The translations under genes were made by a program, and so were the position numbers. DNA of 64,000 bases from Algoriphagus sp. AGSA1 (GTDB taxonomy: Bacteria; Bacteroidota; Bacteroidia; Cytophagales; Cyclobacteriaceae), in assembly GCF_021390545.1 (NCBI RefSeq), contig NZ_JAJUWR010000019.1, positions 60,220 to 124,219 of the forward strand. The letters are read 5' to 3'. Positions 44,754 through 53,451 of this stretch are shown here, in pieces. Under the pieces are notes generated by a model that made no database searches, was not told the DNA's origin, and saw only the letters and a program-made list of their open reading frames with translations. The stretch's first letter is position 1. Each line of letters begins with the position of its first letter.

Positions 44754-45224
44754 CTAATCAACTCTATAATAAATAATACCCAATGAACTAGCCAATGGTG
44801 GCATGACAGTATGAAGCTCCGAATTCTTATTTCTAAGCTGAAACTCTCTGGTAAGCGTAGTACGGTCGTCTAAACTCAGTTCCTCTTTGTCCAGATAAAA
44901 CTCATCACTTCCCTGAATGGTGTAAAGTTCTTGTATGGCAACCTCAATTTTTCCATTGGTGATTTGAAAGCTTCCCGTAAAATATTCCCGAAAACCAATT
45001 ACATCTTCGGTCTCCAAGTCTCTTAAGAAAACTTCTGAATATACTTTTCCATCGGCCTCGAATCTTATAGAAGACACGTAATCATACGGTTGACCTGAAG
45101 CTGTATCCTCAATTACATTCCGCCATTGACTTTGAGTCAATACCTCTGGATTGATTTCATTATCGGTATTGCAACCAAAAAGAAGCAATCCAAAAGCAAT
45201 CAGTGTTGATAGTTTTGCCTTCAT
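44754..45224 (-). CDS. Hypothetical lipoprotein
   Basis: Protein of 156 residues with a lipobox at C18 (LLLFGCNT). The mature part is beta-rich and acidic with FEADGKVYSEVFLRD and EYFTGSFQITNGKIEVAIQEL, a lipocalin-like pattern seen in many Bacteroidota lipoproteins that I cannot assign further. Single gene with a divergent 330-bp gap to the TonB receptor gene; the left half of that gap shows nothing clear, the right half holds the operators below. Confidence 0.65.
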   Translation of the reverse strand: MKAKLSTLIAFGLLLFGCNTDNEINPEVLTQSQWRNVIEDTASGQPYDYVSSIRFEADGKVYSEVFLRDLETEDVIGFREYFTGSFQITNGKIEVAIQELYTIQGSDEFYLDKEELSLDDRTTLTREFQLRNKNSELHTVMPPLASSLGIIYYRVD

Positions 45225-45463
45225 GGTAAATATGATTTATGAGAAAGAAATTTGAATTTAAACAAAAGAGAACCAGAATCTTACCCAATACGAAATATAA
45301 ATTCCAAATGCTACAATCCAAGGCGATTTCAGACAATCCTGAACAGGCGGATTTACCGTAGTATTCCACGCTGGCTAGGAATAACTCCCAATCATTTCCA
45401 CGATTAAACTGTCAGCTCCAATGATATGGTAAAAAGCACAATATAAACCATTTATGACTTTTG

Positions 45464-45480
45464 TTTAGAAATAATCTAAA
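45464..45480. promoter_or_regulatory. Operator 1 upstream of TonB receptor promoter
   Basis: Perfect palindrome TTTAGA-AATAA-TCTAAA directly upstream of the -33 box. Shape and size resemble DtxR/IdeR-family metal-regulator sites. Operator 2 lies 61 bp downstream. Confidence 0.6.
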
Positions 45481-45486
45481 TAAAAC

Positions 45487-45518
45487 TTGACAAGTGACTG
45501 GAGGCTGTTCTATTTTTA
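45487..45518 (+). promoter_or_regulatory. Promoter of the TonB receptor gene
   Basis: TTG (45487-45489) and TATTTTTA (45511-45518) are separated by 21 bases, as in other Bacteroidota promoters; the last base of the -7 box differs from the consensus G. It sits exactly between two palindromic operators, so transcription would begin near 45523, at the edge of operator 2. Confidence 0.55.
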
Positions 45519-45524
45519 CAATTA

Positions 45525-45541
45525 TTTAATATTAGTCTAAA
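45525..45541. promoter_or_regulatory. Operator 2 over the start region of the TonB receptor transcript
   Basis: TTTAAT-ATTAG-TCTAAA, one arm mismatch from the TTTAGA-N5-TCTAAA form of operator 1. Both are followed by the same TAAAAC tail. It would cover the transcription start, so binding should block RNA polymerase. Confidence 0.55.
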
Positions 45542-45554
45542 TAAAACACCAGCT

Positions 45555-48020
45555 ATGAATAAATGCCTACACCTCATCCTTACCTCATGTTTTTTTCTCA
45601 TTTTGAACGGCCTATTGGCACAAAGTGGCATCATCAAAGGAAAAGTCTCAAATAGAGATGGAAGTCCGTTGGAATTTGTGAACATCAGTATAAAAAACCA
45701 TGGTAAGGGGGCAATCACCAATTCCAGAGGGGAGTTCACCATCCAAGATGTGAATCCTGGTACCTACACCCTTTTGGCATCCTATATTGGATACACTGCA
45801 GACCCCAAGGAAGTAGCTATACAAGAAGGACAGCTTTTGGAAGTTGATTTTCAACTTTCAGAACTCCAATTAGGACTTCAGACAGTAGAAATAACAGGAA
45901 GAAGAGAAGTAGGCTACGACAATAAAGAGACCTTTTCAGCTACCAAAACCGCTTCTTTGATAAAGGATGTCCCGGCCACAATTAATTTTGTGACCAAGGA
46001 GCTCATGCTCGACCAGGTAGCATTCACAGTTAACGATGTGGTGAAAAATGTACCGGGAGTCAATCAATTCTCCTTTTACAACGATATATCCATAAGGGGC
46101 TTTAGGATCCAGGGACAACGCAATTCTGGAACACTTCTAAACGGCATGAGAACCTTTACAAGCTTTTGGAAGCCCCAATTAGTCCCCCATATTGAACGTG
46201 TAGAGATCATCAAGGGGCCAGCTTCGGCACTTTTCGGAAACGCATCTCCCGGTGGATCCATCAACAGGGTAACAAAAAAACCGCTTGCGGAATCTCGAAA
46301 ATCCATTTCTACCTCTGTGGGAAACTTCAATACGGTAAGGGCACTGGCTGATTTTACCGGTGCTATGACTGACGACAAAAAACTGCTCTACAGGCTCAAT
46401 CTTGGCTTTGAAAATTCCGATGGGTTCCGAGATTTACAGTTTAGCAGAAACCTGGTGGTCGCTCCCTCCTTCGCATTTTTGCCCACTACCAATACAAGCC
46501 TGAATTTTGACATAGTCTATCAGGATTCAAAAGGAAGGCTGGACAGGGGGCAGGCAGCATTCGGAAACAGGGACCTGTACACTACTCCCATCACTACTTC
46601 CCTTAGTGCCGTCAATGATTACCTAAATGAAACCACCATCAATACAACGGTTTCGCTTCGCCACAATTTCTCTGAGCGAATCAGTTTTAACGGAACCTAC
46701 CAATTATCAAGCTATACAGAGGATTTATTGGAACACAGGACCTCCAATCAGTTTGCCGCCCTTGGTGATGGCACATTTGACGAAACAAAGGTGGCCATGC
46801 GTGTATTTGAACGCAAGCGTTCCTGGAGCAACAGTGCTTTCAACAACTACATCAATGCGGCATACCAGCTCGGTAAAGTGAAAAACAACATCCTCTTCGG
46901 TTACGATTACTTCCGTCAGGAACAACTTCCCGGTGGATCCCAGTTAGAGGCCCGAACCTATCTTCTGAAAAACGGAGGAACAGCCAATAGTTTCAATGTC
47001 AACAACAAAGACAACTATATCCTGGATGTTGATGGAAACCCAAAAACAAACGTTACGCACTTTGACCTCACCTCCCCTATTTCAAATGGTATCCAGGATA
47101 TGAGCAAGTACATCTATAACCAGGTGACGTACAACCAATACTTACAGCAAACGCATGGAATCTATATACAGAACCAATCAGAAATAGGTCCTCTCAAGGT
47201 ACTATTAGGCCTGCGGCAGGAGTATTTCCAAGATTTACTTGATTACAACAGCCCAAGTGAAGAAGAGGTAAAACAAGATGCATTATTGCCGAGGATTGGA
47301 TTGGTTTACACCATCACCCCCAATATCAACCTGTATGGTACTTGGGTTCAGGGATATCAGCCACAGGATGCCGCAGGCATTATCAATCCTGATGCGGGAG
47401 GACCATTTGATCCCCTCACCAGTGAGATGTTTGAATTTGGATCCAAAACCGAATGGTTCCAGAAAAGGCTCAGCGCGACGATATCACTATATCAAATCAT
47501 AGAACGGGGCGGCCTTTACAATGCAAACAATCCTGAAAACCCAGAATTGCTGTTACAGCTTGGCGAGGAACAGTCAAAAGGCGTGGAAGTAAACCTTACC
47601 GGTAATATACTTCCCAACTGGTCCATAGTAGCGGGATACGCATTCAATGACGCAAAGATCACACAGGCAGACATAGAGGAGGTTATCGACAGACAAAAAC
47701 CGAATGCCCCCCGCAACTCAGCAAATTTCTGGTCGAAATATATTTTTGACCGAGGTTCATGGGCTGGATTGGGGTTAGGGTTGGGATATAATTATGTTTC
47801 AGACCGGTTCGGATCCATTGTGTCTGCTGACGAACCAGATATATTTCCAGCTTACGGGATAATAGACGCCGCCTTGTACTATCAGCTTGACAAGGTGCAG
47901 TTCCAAGTCAATGTGAATAACCTTTTCAATAAAACCCATTGGGTAGGAGGTTATGATGTGCTTCGGGCTTTTCCCGGAAGCCCCAGAAGTGTCATGGCTA
48001 CTGTTTCTTACATCTTTTAA
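45555..48020 (+). CDS. TonB-dependent siderophore receptor
   Basis: Outer-membrane receptor of 821 residues for iron-siderophore uptake. Signal peptide about 1-23 (NGLLAQ). A carboxypeptidase-like domain covers about 25-110 (GIIKGKVSNRDGSPLEFVNI). The plug runs from about 120 to 245 with SIRGFRIQGQ and the motif RVEIIKGPASALFGNASPGG (about 215-234), as in FhuA/FpvA-type siderophore receptors. The 22-strand barrel follows, ending in the aromatic SYIF. The PepSY gene follows after five bases. Two palindromic operators flank the promoter and point to iron-dependent control. Confidence 0.93.
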   Translation: MNKCLHLILTSCFFLILNGLLAQSGIIKGKVSNRDGSPLEFVNISIKNHGKGAITNSRGEFTIQDVNPGTYTLLASYIGYTADPKEVAIQEGQLLEVDFQLSELQLGLQTVEITGRREVGYDNKETFSATKTASLIKDVPATINFVTKELMLDQVAFTVNDVVKNVPGVNQFSFYNDISIRGFRIQGQRNSGTLLNGMRTFTSFWKPQLVPHIERVEIIKGPASALFGNASPGGSINRVTKKPLAESRKSISTSVGNFNTVRALADFTGAMTDDKKLLYRLNLGFENSDGFRDLQFSRNLVVAPSFAFLPTTNTSLNFDIVYQDSKGRLDRGQAAFGNRDLYTTPITTSLSAVNDYLNETTINTTVSLRHNFSERISFNGTYQLSSYTEDLLEHRTSNQFAALGDGTFDETKVAMRVFERKRSWSNSAFNNYINAAYQLGKVKNNILFGYDYFRQEQLPGGSQLEARTYLLKNGGTANSFNVNNKDNYILDVDGNPKTNVTHFDLTSPISNGIQDMSKYIYNQVTYNQYLQQTHGIYIQNQSEIGPLKVLLGLRQEYFQDLLDYNSPSEEEVKQDALLPRIGLVYTITPNINLYGTWVQGYQPQDAAGIINPDAGGPFDPLTSEMFEFGSKTEWFQKRLSATISLYQIIERGGLYNANNPENPELLLQLGEEQSKGVEVNLTGNILPNWSIVAGYAFNDAKITQADIEEVIDRQKPNAPRNSANFWSKYIFDRGSWAGLGLGLGYNYVSDRFGSIVSADEPDIFPAYGIIDAALYYQLDKVQFQVNVNNLFNKTHWVGGYDVLRAFPGSPRSVMATVSYIF

Positions 48021-48025
48021 CACAC

Positions 48026-49333
48026 TTGAAACCCGCTGTGAAGCTGAAAAAAAAGACACTGTTCAAAATCCATAGCTGGATCGGAATCAAACTGGGCATA
48101 CTGTTTTTTATAGTATGCTTTTCCGGTACCCTGGCGACCCTGAGCAACGAAATGGACTGGCTGTACTATCCCGGACTGCGTGCAACTGGCCAGGGAGAAC
48201 GGGTCTCCTATAATTCACTTGTACGCGAAATCCAAAGAGAGTTCCCCACCGGAACATTAACCTATTGGGTGATACCGGATGAACCTTACCTTAACGACAT
48301 AGCCTATGTGGAAGAAAATGGGCATAGAAGGTATGTGTTTGTGGATCCCTACAAGGGGAAAGTCACAGGAAGTACTCCGGTTACTTTCCAGCGGTTTTTC
48401 CGGGATTTTCATTATTACCTCTTTATGCCTTTTTATCAGATCGGTTATTTTATCGTCTTGGTATTTGCATTTTTCCTACTTACTGCCTTCCTGACCGCAT
48501 TATTTTTCTATAAAAAATGGTGGCAGAAATTCCTGGAGCTTAAATCCAACAAAGGGGCCTTGGTCTTTTTCCGCAGTTTGCACCGTGTAGTCGGCATATG
48601 GTCCATCCCCTTTGCAATGGTGGTCACACTTACAGGCATATGGTATTTCATTGAACGCACCAACATAGGAAACGTATCCGGGATATCCAACCCGCAGCCC
48701 CCCTCATTTGAAAATGTTCAAAATGGGGATATAACTATAGACACGGTAGCATTTTCTTATCAGCTGGATTATGACAAAGCGGCCAAACTAGCTTTTGCAG
48801 AAATCCCTGGATTGAAGATCGGCGGAGTAGTTCCGCCAAGAAAACCTAACGAGGCTATTTATATCCGGGGAAAAAGCCACGTGCCGCTCGTACGTAAAAG
48901 AGCCAACAGAGTATATGTTTCTCCTGGAGACTACCGGGTGGTGGGTATTCAGAAAGCAGAAAAAATCCCAACGGTGATGTATATTAACGATATAGCCGAT
49001 CCTCTTCATTTCGGAAGTTGGGGAGGATTGATCACCAAAATCATATGGTTTCTTGGCGGAGTATCCATTTCTGGTCTGGTGCTCACAGGTCTGTGGATAG
49101 CATTAAAACGCCAAGCAAAACAAAGATTAGCAGGAAATGCTCCGGCGATGGGCATTTGGAAATACATCAATTGGGCAATTTCATCGATTATAGTAGGCTT
49201 TATGTACTTTTTTATGATTTCCACCTACTCTGTCACTTGGACGGCATTAGTTGCCGTAACCCTGATACTTGGCATCATCGTTTTCATCAGTTGGTACGTA
49301 TTTGATTACAGGCTTAATAAAGCGGTGCGATGA
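48026..49333 (+). CDS. PepSY-associated membrane protein (iron-regulated type)
   Basis: Inner-membrane protein of 435 residues with four or five membrane helices: KIHSWIGIKLGILFFIVCFS (about 15-34), one near 135-160, one near 190-210, one near 335-355 and a final pair near 375-425. PepSY regions lie between them. Such proteins commonly accompany siderophore receptors and are thought to reduce or help release iron; this role is inferred. There is no ATG: a TTG at 48026 or a GTG at 48038 (giving MKLKKKTLFKIH) must be used. The gene follows the TonB receptor by five bases, so it shares its operon. Confidence 0.88.
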   Translation: MKPAVKLKKKTLFKIHSWIGIKLGILFFIVCFSGTLATLSNEMDWLYYPGLRATGQGERVSYNSLVREIQREFPTGTLTYWVIPDEPYLNDIAYVEENGHRRYVFVDPYKGKVTGSTPVTFQRFFRDFHYYLFMPFYQIGYFIVLVFAFFLLTAFLTALFFYKKWWQKFLELKSNKGALVFFRSLHRVVGIWSIPFAMVVTLTGIWYFIERTNIGNVSGISNPQPPSFENVQNGDITIDTVAFSYQLDYDKAAKLAFAEIPGLKIGGVVPPRKPNEAIYIRGKSHVPLVRKRANRVYVSPGDYRVVGIQKAEKIPTVMYINDIADPLHFGSWGGLITKIIWFLGGVSISGLVLTGLWIALKRQAKQRLAGNAPAMGIWKYINWAISSIIVGFMYFFMISTYSVTWTALVAVTLILGIIVFISWYVFDYRLNKAVR

Positions 49334-49362
49334 CAATATCTATCATAATTTATTTGAACTAG

Positions 49363-49596
49363 GGCTTATTGAAAAAGTCTCAGGTATACCAGACTTGCCT
49401 ACAGGCAAGGCAGGTTCAAGGCGGCCAAATGAAGATGTATGCTTATACCTCAAATGAGACCAAAGTAGAAGGTGGTATGGCTGAGGATAGTTTGAAAAAC
49501 CCGATTTTAGGATTTTCTTATACATGGATAAAAATCTATTGTCATCTATCATCTTGCACTAACTGAAAAACCGCTCGCAGGAAAAATAGGCTAATC
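49363..49596 (+). repeat. Dispersed ~235-bp repeat, copy B
   Basis: Same order of landmarks as copy A at 3983-4219, again on the 3' side of a plus-strand gene (30 bases after the PepSY stop) and in the same orientation. It has TTGCCT-AC-AGGCAA plus GGCAGG at 49395-49414 where copy A has a degraded palindrome. Apart from this repeat, the gap 49334-49714 shows nothing I recognise. Confidence 0.75.
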
Positions 49597-49714
49597 ATTC
49601 AAAAAGATAACTTTTGACCTATATTGATTTTTTCAGCATGCCCTATTTAAAATTGCCCGTGTAAGTAAAACCGTTCTATAAGGCTGCTCCGGATATTTGT
49701 AATGCTAAATACAG

Positions 49715-50374
49715 TTAGGGATTAAGTACTTCGGCATTGAATCCCCTGGATTGCCAATAGGAGGTAACTCCGTCATCCAGATAAACGAATAAAGCCTCTA
49801 CACCCTCCAAGCTTTCAACCATACGCTTTCCCTCCTTCTCACCCATGATCATGCAGGCTGTGGCCAAGGCATCAGCTGTGATGCAATCTTGTGCTTTTAC
49901 CGTTGCGCTGGTCAGGTGATGCTGAATGGGATAGCCAGTTCGGGGATCCAATAGATGCGACTGCCTACGTCCCAAGCTATCCACTATAAAATGACGGTAG
50001 CTGCCAGAGCTTCCCAGAGCTTCATCTTCCAAAGAGATGATTGCATAGAGGTGATCATCAGCACCTTTTTCGGAAATTGGATTTTCTATTCCTATTCTCC
50101 AAGAACTCCCTCTGGGGCTTAATCCTTTGCAAAGAACCTCGCCTCCTATTTCCACTTTGAAATCGTAGATTCCTTCGTTTTCCAAGAAATCACCAATCAT
50201 ATCAATTCCATATCCTTCTCCCAAGAAATTAAGATCCAGCGTGACTCCATCTTTTGAAGTAGTTAACATACTGTCATTATCAATAATTGCTGAGAAATCC
50301 GTGAACTTTAGCAGAGAGTCAACAGAAGCACTGTCCAGTTTTTGAGGATCTGAAGAACCAAATCCCCAGAGCAC
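49715..50374 (-). pseudogene. apbE: apbE (FAD:protein FMN transferase), 5' end lost to an IS relic
   Basis: The remaining 219 residues begin LWGFGSSDP, which is the middle of normal ApbE proteins (about 330 residues); signal peptide and the first ~100 residues are gone. The rest is well kept: LDLNFLGEGYGIDMIGDFLE, KVEIGGEVLCKG, the HLLDPRTGYP segment and ITADALATACMIMG with the metal-binding aspartate. A GTG at 50372-50374 supplied by the IS sequence could start translation, but the product would stay cytoplasmic and incomplete. It likely once modified an FMN-binding respiratory or iron-reduction protein. Convergent with the TonB-PepSY operon. Confidence 0.8.
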
Positions 50375-50684
50375 CCTTCTTTCCTTTGGCTGCTTTATTG
50401 GTCAGGATGGTATACAGCTCTCCTTGGGAAAGGGCTGTTTCATCAATACTGAGATGGGTTCCCAGGTTTTCGGGAAAGAGAATCCAGTCTTTGGCATGTG
50501 GGCGTTGTGGCCAGTCCAGGAAGTTGCTCAGATGGAAAACGTATTGATGCTCTAGGTTTTTTCCGTTTACATGAAAGTTCTCCGCCAGACTTTTACAGCT
50601 TACCGGCGATGAATCCAGTCGTTCCTTTTTAAAAAAAGTGCGAATTCCTCTGTCATCCGCGTGCCGTTTGCTACCAAGCCCCAA
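50372..50684 (-). pseudogene. ISAon1-type transposase, catalytic part, 3'-truncated
   Basis: Frame -1 to the preceding one and overlapping it. It encodes FLDWPQRPHAKDWILFPENL and HLSIDETALSQGELYTILTN, the start of the DDE domain with the first catalytic aspartate, then AAKGKKGAL, after which it runs into apbE DNA out of frame. The other catalytic residues are missing, so it cannot transpose. Confidence 0.75.
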
Positions 50685-50959
50685 TCCCTGCTTACATTTT
50701 TGCCAGTCTCTTCATTGAGCCACTTCCTTCTTTTTATGTTAAGAAAACAGGCTTTCCCACGTAGCGGAAAGTCCTGGACGCACACCTCTTCATAAAAACC
50801 TTTTGAGGTCAGTTTTGATCCCTGAAGATGCTCGGGATGAATGTTGAGCTCTTCAAGATAAATGTGGTAGGCATTGTCTTTAAGTACTGCTGAAGTAACC
50901 TTGAAAAATTCAAGCAGGCCATGCGGCAAAAGCAAGCTGAGGTAATCCTTTTCTTCCAA
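50600..50959 (-). pseudogene. ISAon1-type transposase, N-terminal region protein
   Basis: Frame of 119 residues with DYLSLLLPHGLLEFFKVTSA near 5-24, IYLEELNIHPEHLQG near 34-48, and QDFPLRGKACFLNIKRRKWL near 61-80, followed by LVANGTRMTEEFALFLKR, all typical of the ISAon1 N-terminal protein. Only a TTG start is available; an A7 run just upstream may hide a frameshift from an earlier start. Near its end the sequence T-TTT-TTA-AAA (about 50627-50636 on the minus strand) is a good -1 slippery site leading into the next frame. Confidence 0.7.
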
Positions 50960-51059
50960 TTCTTTTTTTCAACAAAGAAAATCGATTCAGTCAATTCCCC
51001 CAACTTTTAGGACTGATCCATGAGAATCCATGGATTCAGACTGATCTCATTTTGTGTGC

Positions 51060-51100
51060 AAATGAAAAAAGCACTTAGCGAATATTTACGCTAAGTGCTT
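51060..51100 (-). terminator. Terminator of tRNA-Thr
   Basis: AAGCACTTAGCG (51069-51080) and CGCTAAGTGCTT (51089-51100) form a perfect 12-bp stem with an 8-base loop. On the minus strand it ends in a T run, 11 bases after the tRNA. Confidence 0.92.
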
Positions 51101-51110
51101 AATAACTATG

Positions 51111-51183
<73 letters not shown>

Positions 51184-51282
51184 TTATTTCGTTATTGTGA
51201 TGCAAATATAGCCGTTCACTTTATTTGCTCCAAACCCCCGGAAAAGAAAAATTCTATCTCTCTAATTCTGAGTGAGAAAAAT

Positions 51283-53403
51283 TTAAAATTCTCTCAAAAT
51301 AGACAGCTTACTCTTCAGCTTTTCGATCTCCTCTTCTGCTTTTTGGATCTTCAGATCAAACTGGTCTTTCAATTTATCCGCTGTTCTGGATGCAGCGAAG
51401 AACTCCAGGTTATTTTTCCAAAGGGTAATATTGTTCTCCAAATCGGAAATCTGCTTTCTGATACCGTGTTCTTTCTTATTTAAGGTCTTTACTGCATTGG
51501 GATCCGACTGGAGTCTGTTCAAGTTTAGTCTAAAAAGGAAGTCTTCCCTTCCAGAACCTTCCGGATCTAATTTTTCCAGATATTGGTCCACTACTGTCTT
51601 GAATTGAACCTGGATTTCCTTCATCGCTTTTCTAGGTACAAAACCTATATCGTTGAACTCTCCTACCAACTTGCTCAATTCCTCTTCTGAAACTTCCCCA
51701 TCGGAAGCAGCCTTTGCGATCTGCTGGCAAACCGTCTGTTTTCTCTTTAGGTTATCTTCAAACTCCGCGTTTGAAGTTTTGTTAGACTCTCTTCTATTAT
51801 CAAAGAAAGTATCGCAAGCAAGCTTAAAGCGCTTATAAAGACTGTCTCTGCTCTTCTCCGGAGTTGGTCCCAGTTTTTTCCAATCTTGCTGGAGTCTTAC
51901 CAGAGCATTGCTGGTGTTCTGCCAATCAGTACTGTCTTTTAACTCTTCCGCTTTGGTGATCAATTCCTCAGCTTTGGCCTGGTTCTGTAATCTGACTTCA
52001 TCCAGTTCCTTGAAGAATAAATTCTTATTATGGAAAAATTGCTTGAATGATGCCCAGAATGTCTTATTGATTTCCTTACCGGATTCCCTAGGTACGGGGC
52101 CTATCTTTTCCCAGCTTTTCTGAATTTCGAGGATTTCTTTTGTTTTGGTGTTCCAATCCCGGATTCTGTCAGCTGAAAATTCAGAAAACGGCTTTAAGAC
52201 TTCAATCAGTGCTTCTTTCTGTTTTTGGTTTTCTTTGAACACCTCCTTTTGGCCATCATAGAAGTCCTTTCTACGCTCATATACAGCATCAGAAGCTCCT
52301 TTGAATTTTTGCCATAGTTCCTCTTGTTCTTCTCTGGGAACAGGCCCTATATGCTTGAATTCTTCATGAAGTTCATTTAAGGATTTGATGGCATCTTTGA
52401 GGTCCTTGACATCCTTCAGTGCTTTGGCCTTTTCCACCAACTCTAATTTGCTTTCAAGATTTTTCTTTCTATCAAGCTCTTTAAGCTCAAAATAGATACT
52501 TCTATTGTCATAAAAGCGATCCATCAGCGCATTATAGCTAGCCCAAAGACTTCTGTTTTGAGATGAAGGTACCTGACCTATGCTTTTCCACTCTTCCTGT
52601 AGCGACTTGATCGTAGCCATACTAAGCGTGGTCTCCTCACCATCAACCAACTCACGTAGTTTATTGAGCAGTTCTGTTTTAGCCGCTAGATTGGCCTCTT
52701 TTTTTCTTTCAGCCTCCTTGCGGAGTGAGCTGAGCTGGTTTCTATATTCGTAATAATAGGTATTGAATTCCTTTTCTTCATCACTAGGCCTAAAATCAAA
52801 ATCGTCCTCTACTCCCCCTTCCGCTTTAAACCGATCCAGTGCCTCCTCTTTTTCCTTTTTGGTGTATTCATCAAAAGCAGCCTTAATTTCATGCACCAGT
52901 TTGTCAATCCGGCTTAAATTCCCTTGCTTGACTTTACTTTTAAGCAGGGTGAGGAGTTCGATCTTGGAAAGAGAGCTGGTGTCAATTGTTTCCTCATGAT
53001 CATGGTCATCTTCTTCTCCTTCTGATTCATCCGCATCAGAATCGTCTGAAGACCTATCATGGACTTCAGTCAATTCTTCCTCATCGGTTTTTTTCCGTGT
53101 ATCCTCATCCTTATTTGTCGGCGATTCTGGAATTTTCGATGCTGTGGCTTCCTCTACGGCACTGCTTTCATCATCAGATTCATCAGTAAGCTTATTTGGA
53201 TCGACAGGGTCTGCCTTCTCGTCAGGAGGGAGATTTTGATCTTCCCCAGAATCTTTGACATGCACGGAATCATCAGGTTGAACTTTCGAGGATTCATCCT
53301 GTGCTTCAGAATTTTCTTTTTTGTCTATACCCTTTACCTTTTCAGAATTTGAGGCTTGGGTCACCTTGTCCTTTTCGGACGGATCATTACTTTTCTCAGT
53401 CAT
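51283..53403 (-). CDS. DUF349 repeat protein
   Basis: Large acidic coiled-coil protein of 706 residues. Residues 1-150 are low-complexity and rich in Asp, Glu and Ser. At least five DUF349 repeats follow, recognisable by the W-K-IG-VP core: EEWKSIGQVPSS, EEFKHIGPVPRE, KSWEKIGPVPRE, QDWKKLGPTPEK and GEFNDIGFVPRK. A final coiled coil ends KLKSKLSILREF. The function is not established; related proteins are general in Bacteroidota. I chose the ATG at 53401-53403 (MTEKSNDPSE); an upstream start at 53436 is less likely. Confidence 0.85.
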   Translation of the reverse strand: MTEKSNDPSEKDKVTQASNSEKVKGIDKKENSEAQDESSKVQPDDSVHVKDSGEDQNLPPDEKADPVDPNKLTDESDDESSAVEEATASKIPESPTNKDEDTRKKTDEEELTEVHDRSSDDSDADESEGEEDDHDHEETIDTSSLSKIELLTLLKSKVKQGNLSRIDKLVHEIKAAFDEYTKKEKEEALDRFKAEGGVEDDFDFRPSDEEKEFNTYYYEYRNQLSSLRKEAERKKEANLAAKTELLNKLRELVDGEETTLSMATIKSLQEEWKSIGQVPSSQNRSLWASYNALMDRFYDNRSIYFELKELDRKKNLESKLELVEKAKALKDVKDLKDAIKSLNELHEEFKHIGPVPREEQEELWQKFKGASDAVYERRKDFYDGQKEVFKENQKQKEALIEVLKPFSEFSADRIRDWNTKTKEILEIQKSWEKIGPVPRESGKEINKTFWASFKQFFHNKNLFFKELDEVRLQNQAKAEELITKAEELKDSTDWQNTSNALVRLQQDWKKLGPTPEKSRDSLYKRFKLACDTFFDNRRESNKTSNAEFEDNLKRKQTVCQQIAKAASDGEVSEEELSKLVGEFNDIGFVPRKAMKEIQVQFKTVVDQYLEKLDPEGSGREDFLFRLNLNRLQSDPNAVKTLNKKEHGIRKQISDLENNITLWKNNLEFFAASRTADKLKDQFDLKIQKAEEEIEKLKSKLSILREF

Positions 53404-53451
53404 AAAAACACTACTATTAAGAGGCAATATGAGCAAAAGTAGGGATTTTGC

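Larger units (their letters stand above)
50372..50971 (-). mobile_element. ISAon1-type insertion sequence remnant
   Basis: Two overlapping transposase frames (below) match the two-part ISAon1-type transposases of Bacteroidota. The element stops abruptly inside the second frame, where apbE coding sequence begins, so it is a fragment left by insertion and deletion. The far end (beyond 50971) is not defined; a 14-bp palindrome GAATCCATGGATTC at 51024-51037 lies there. Confidence 0.8.

Noticed and set aside
50809..51003. Minus-strand frame of 64 codons upstream of the transposase
   Set aside because: It has a TTG start and overlaps the transposase frame. At most its first 15 codons are the lost start of the transposase, cut by a shift in an A7 run.
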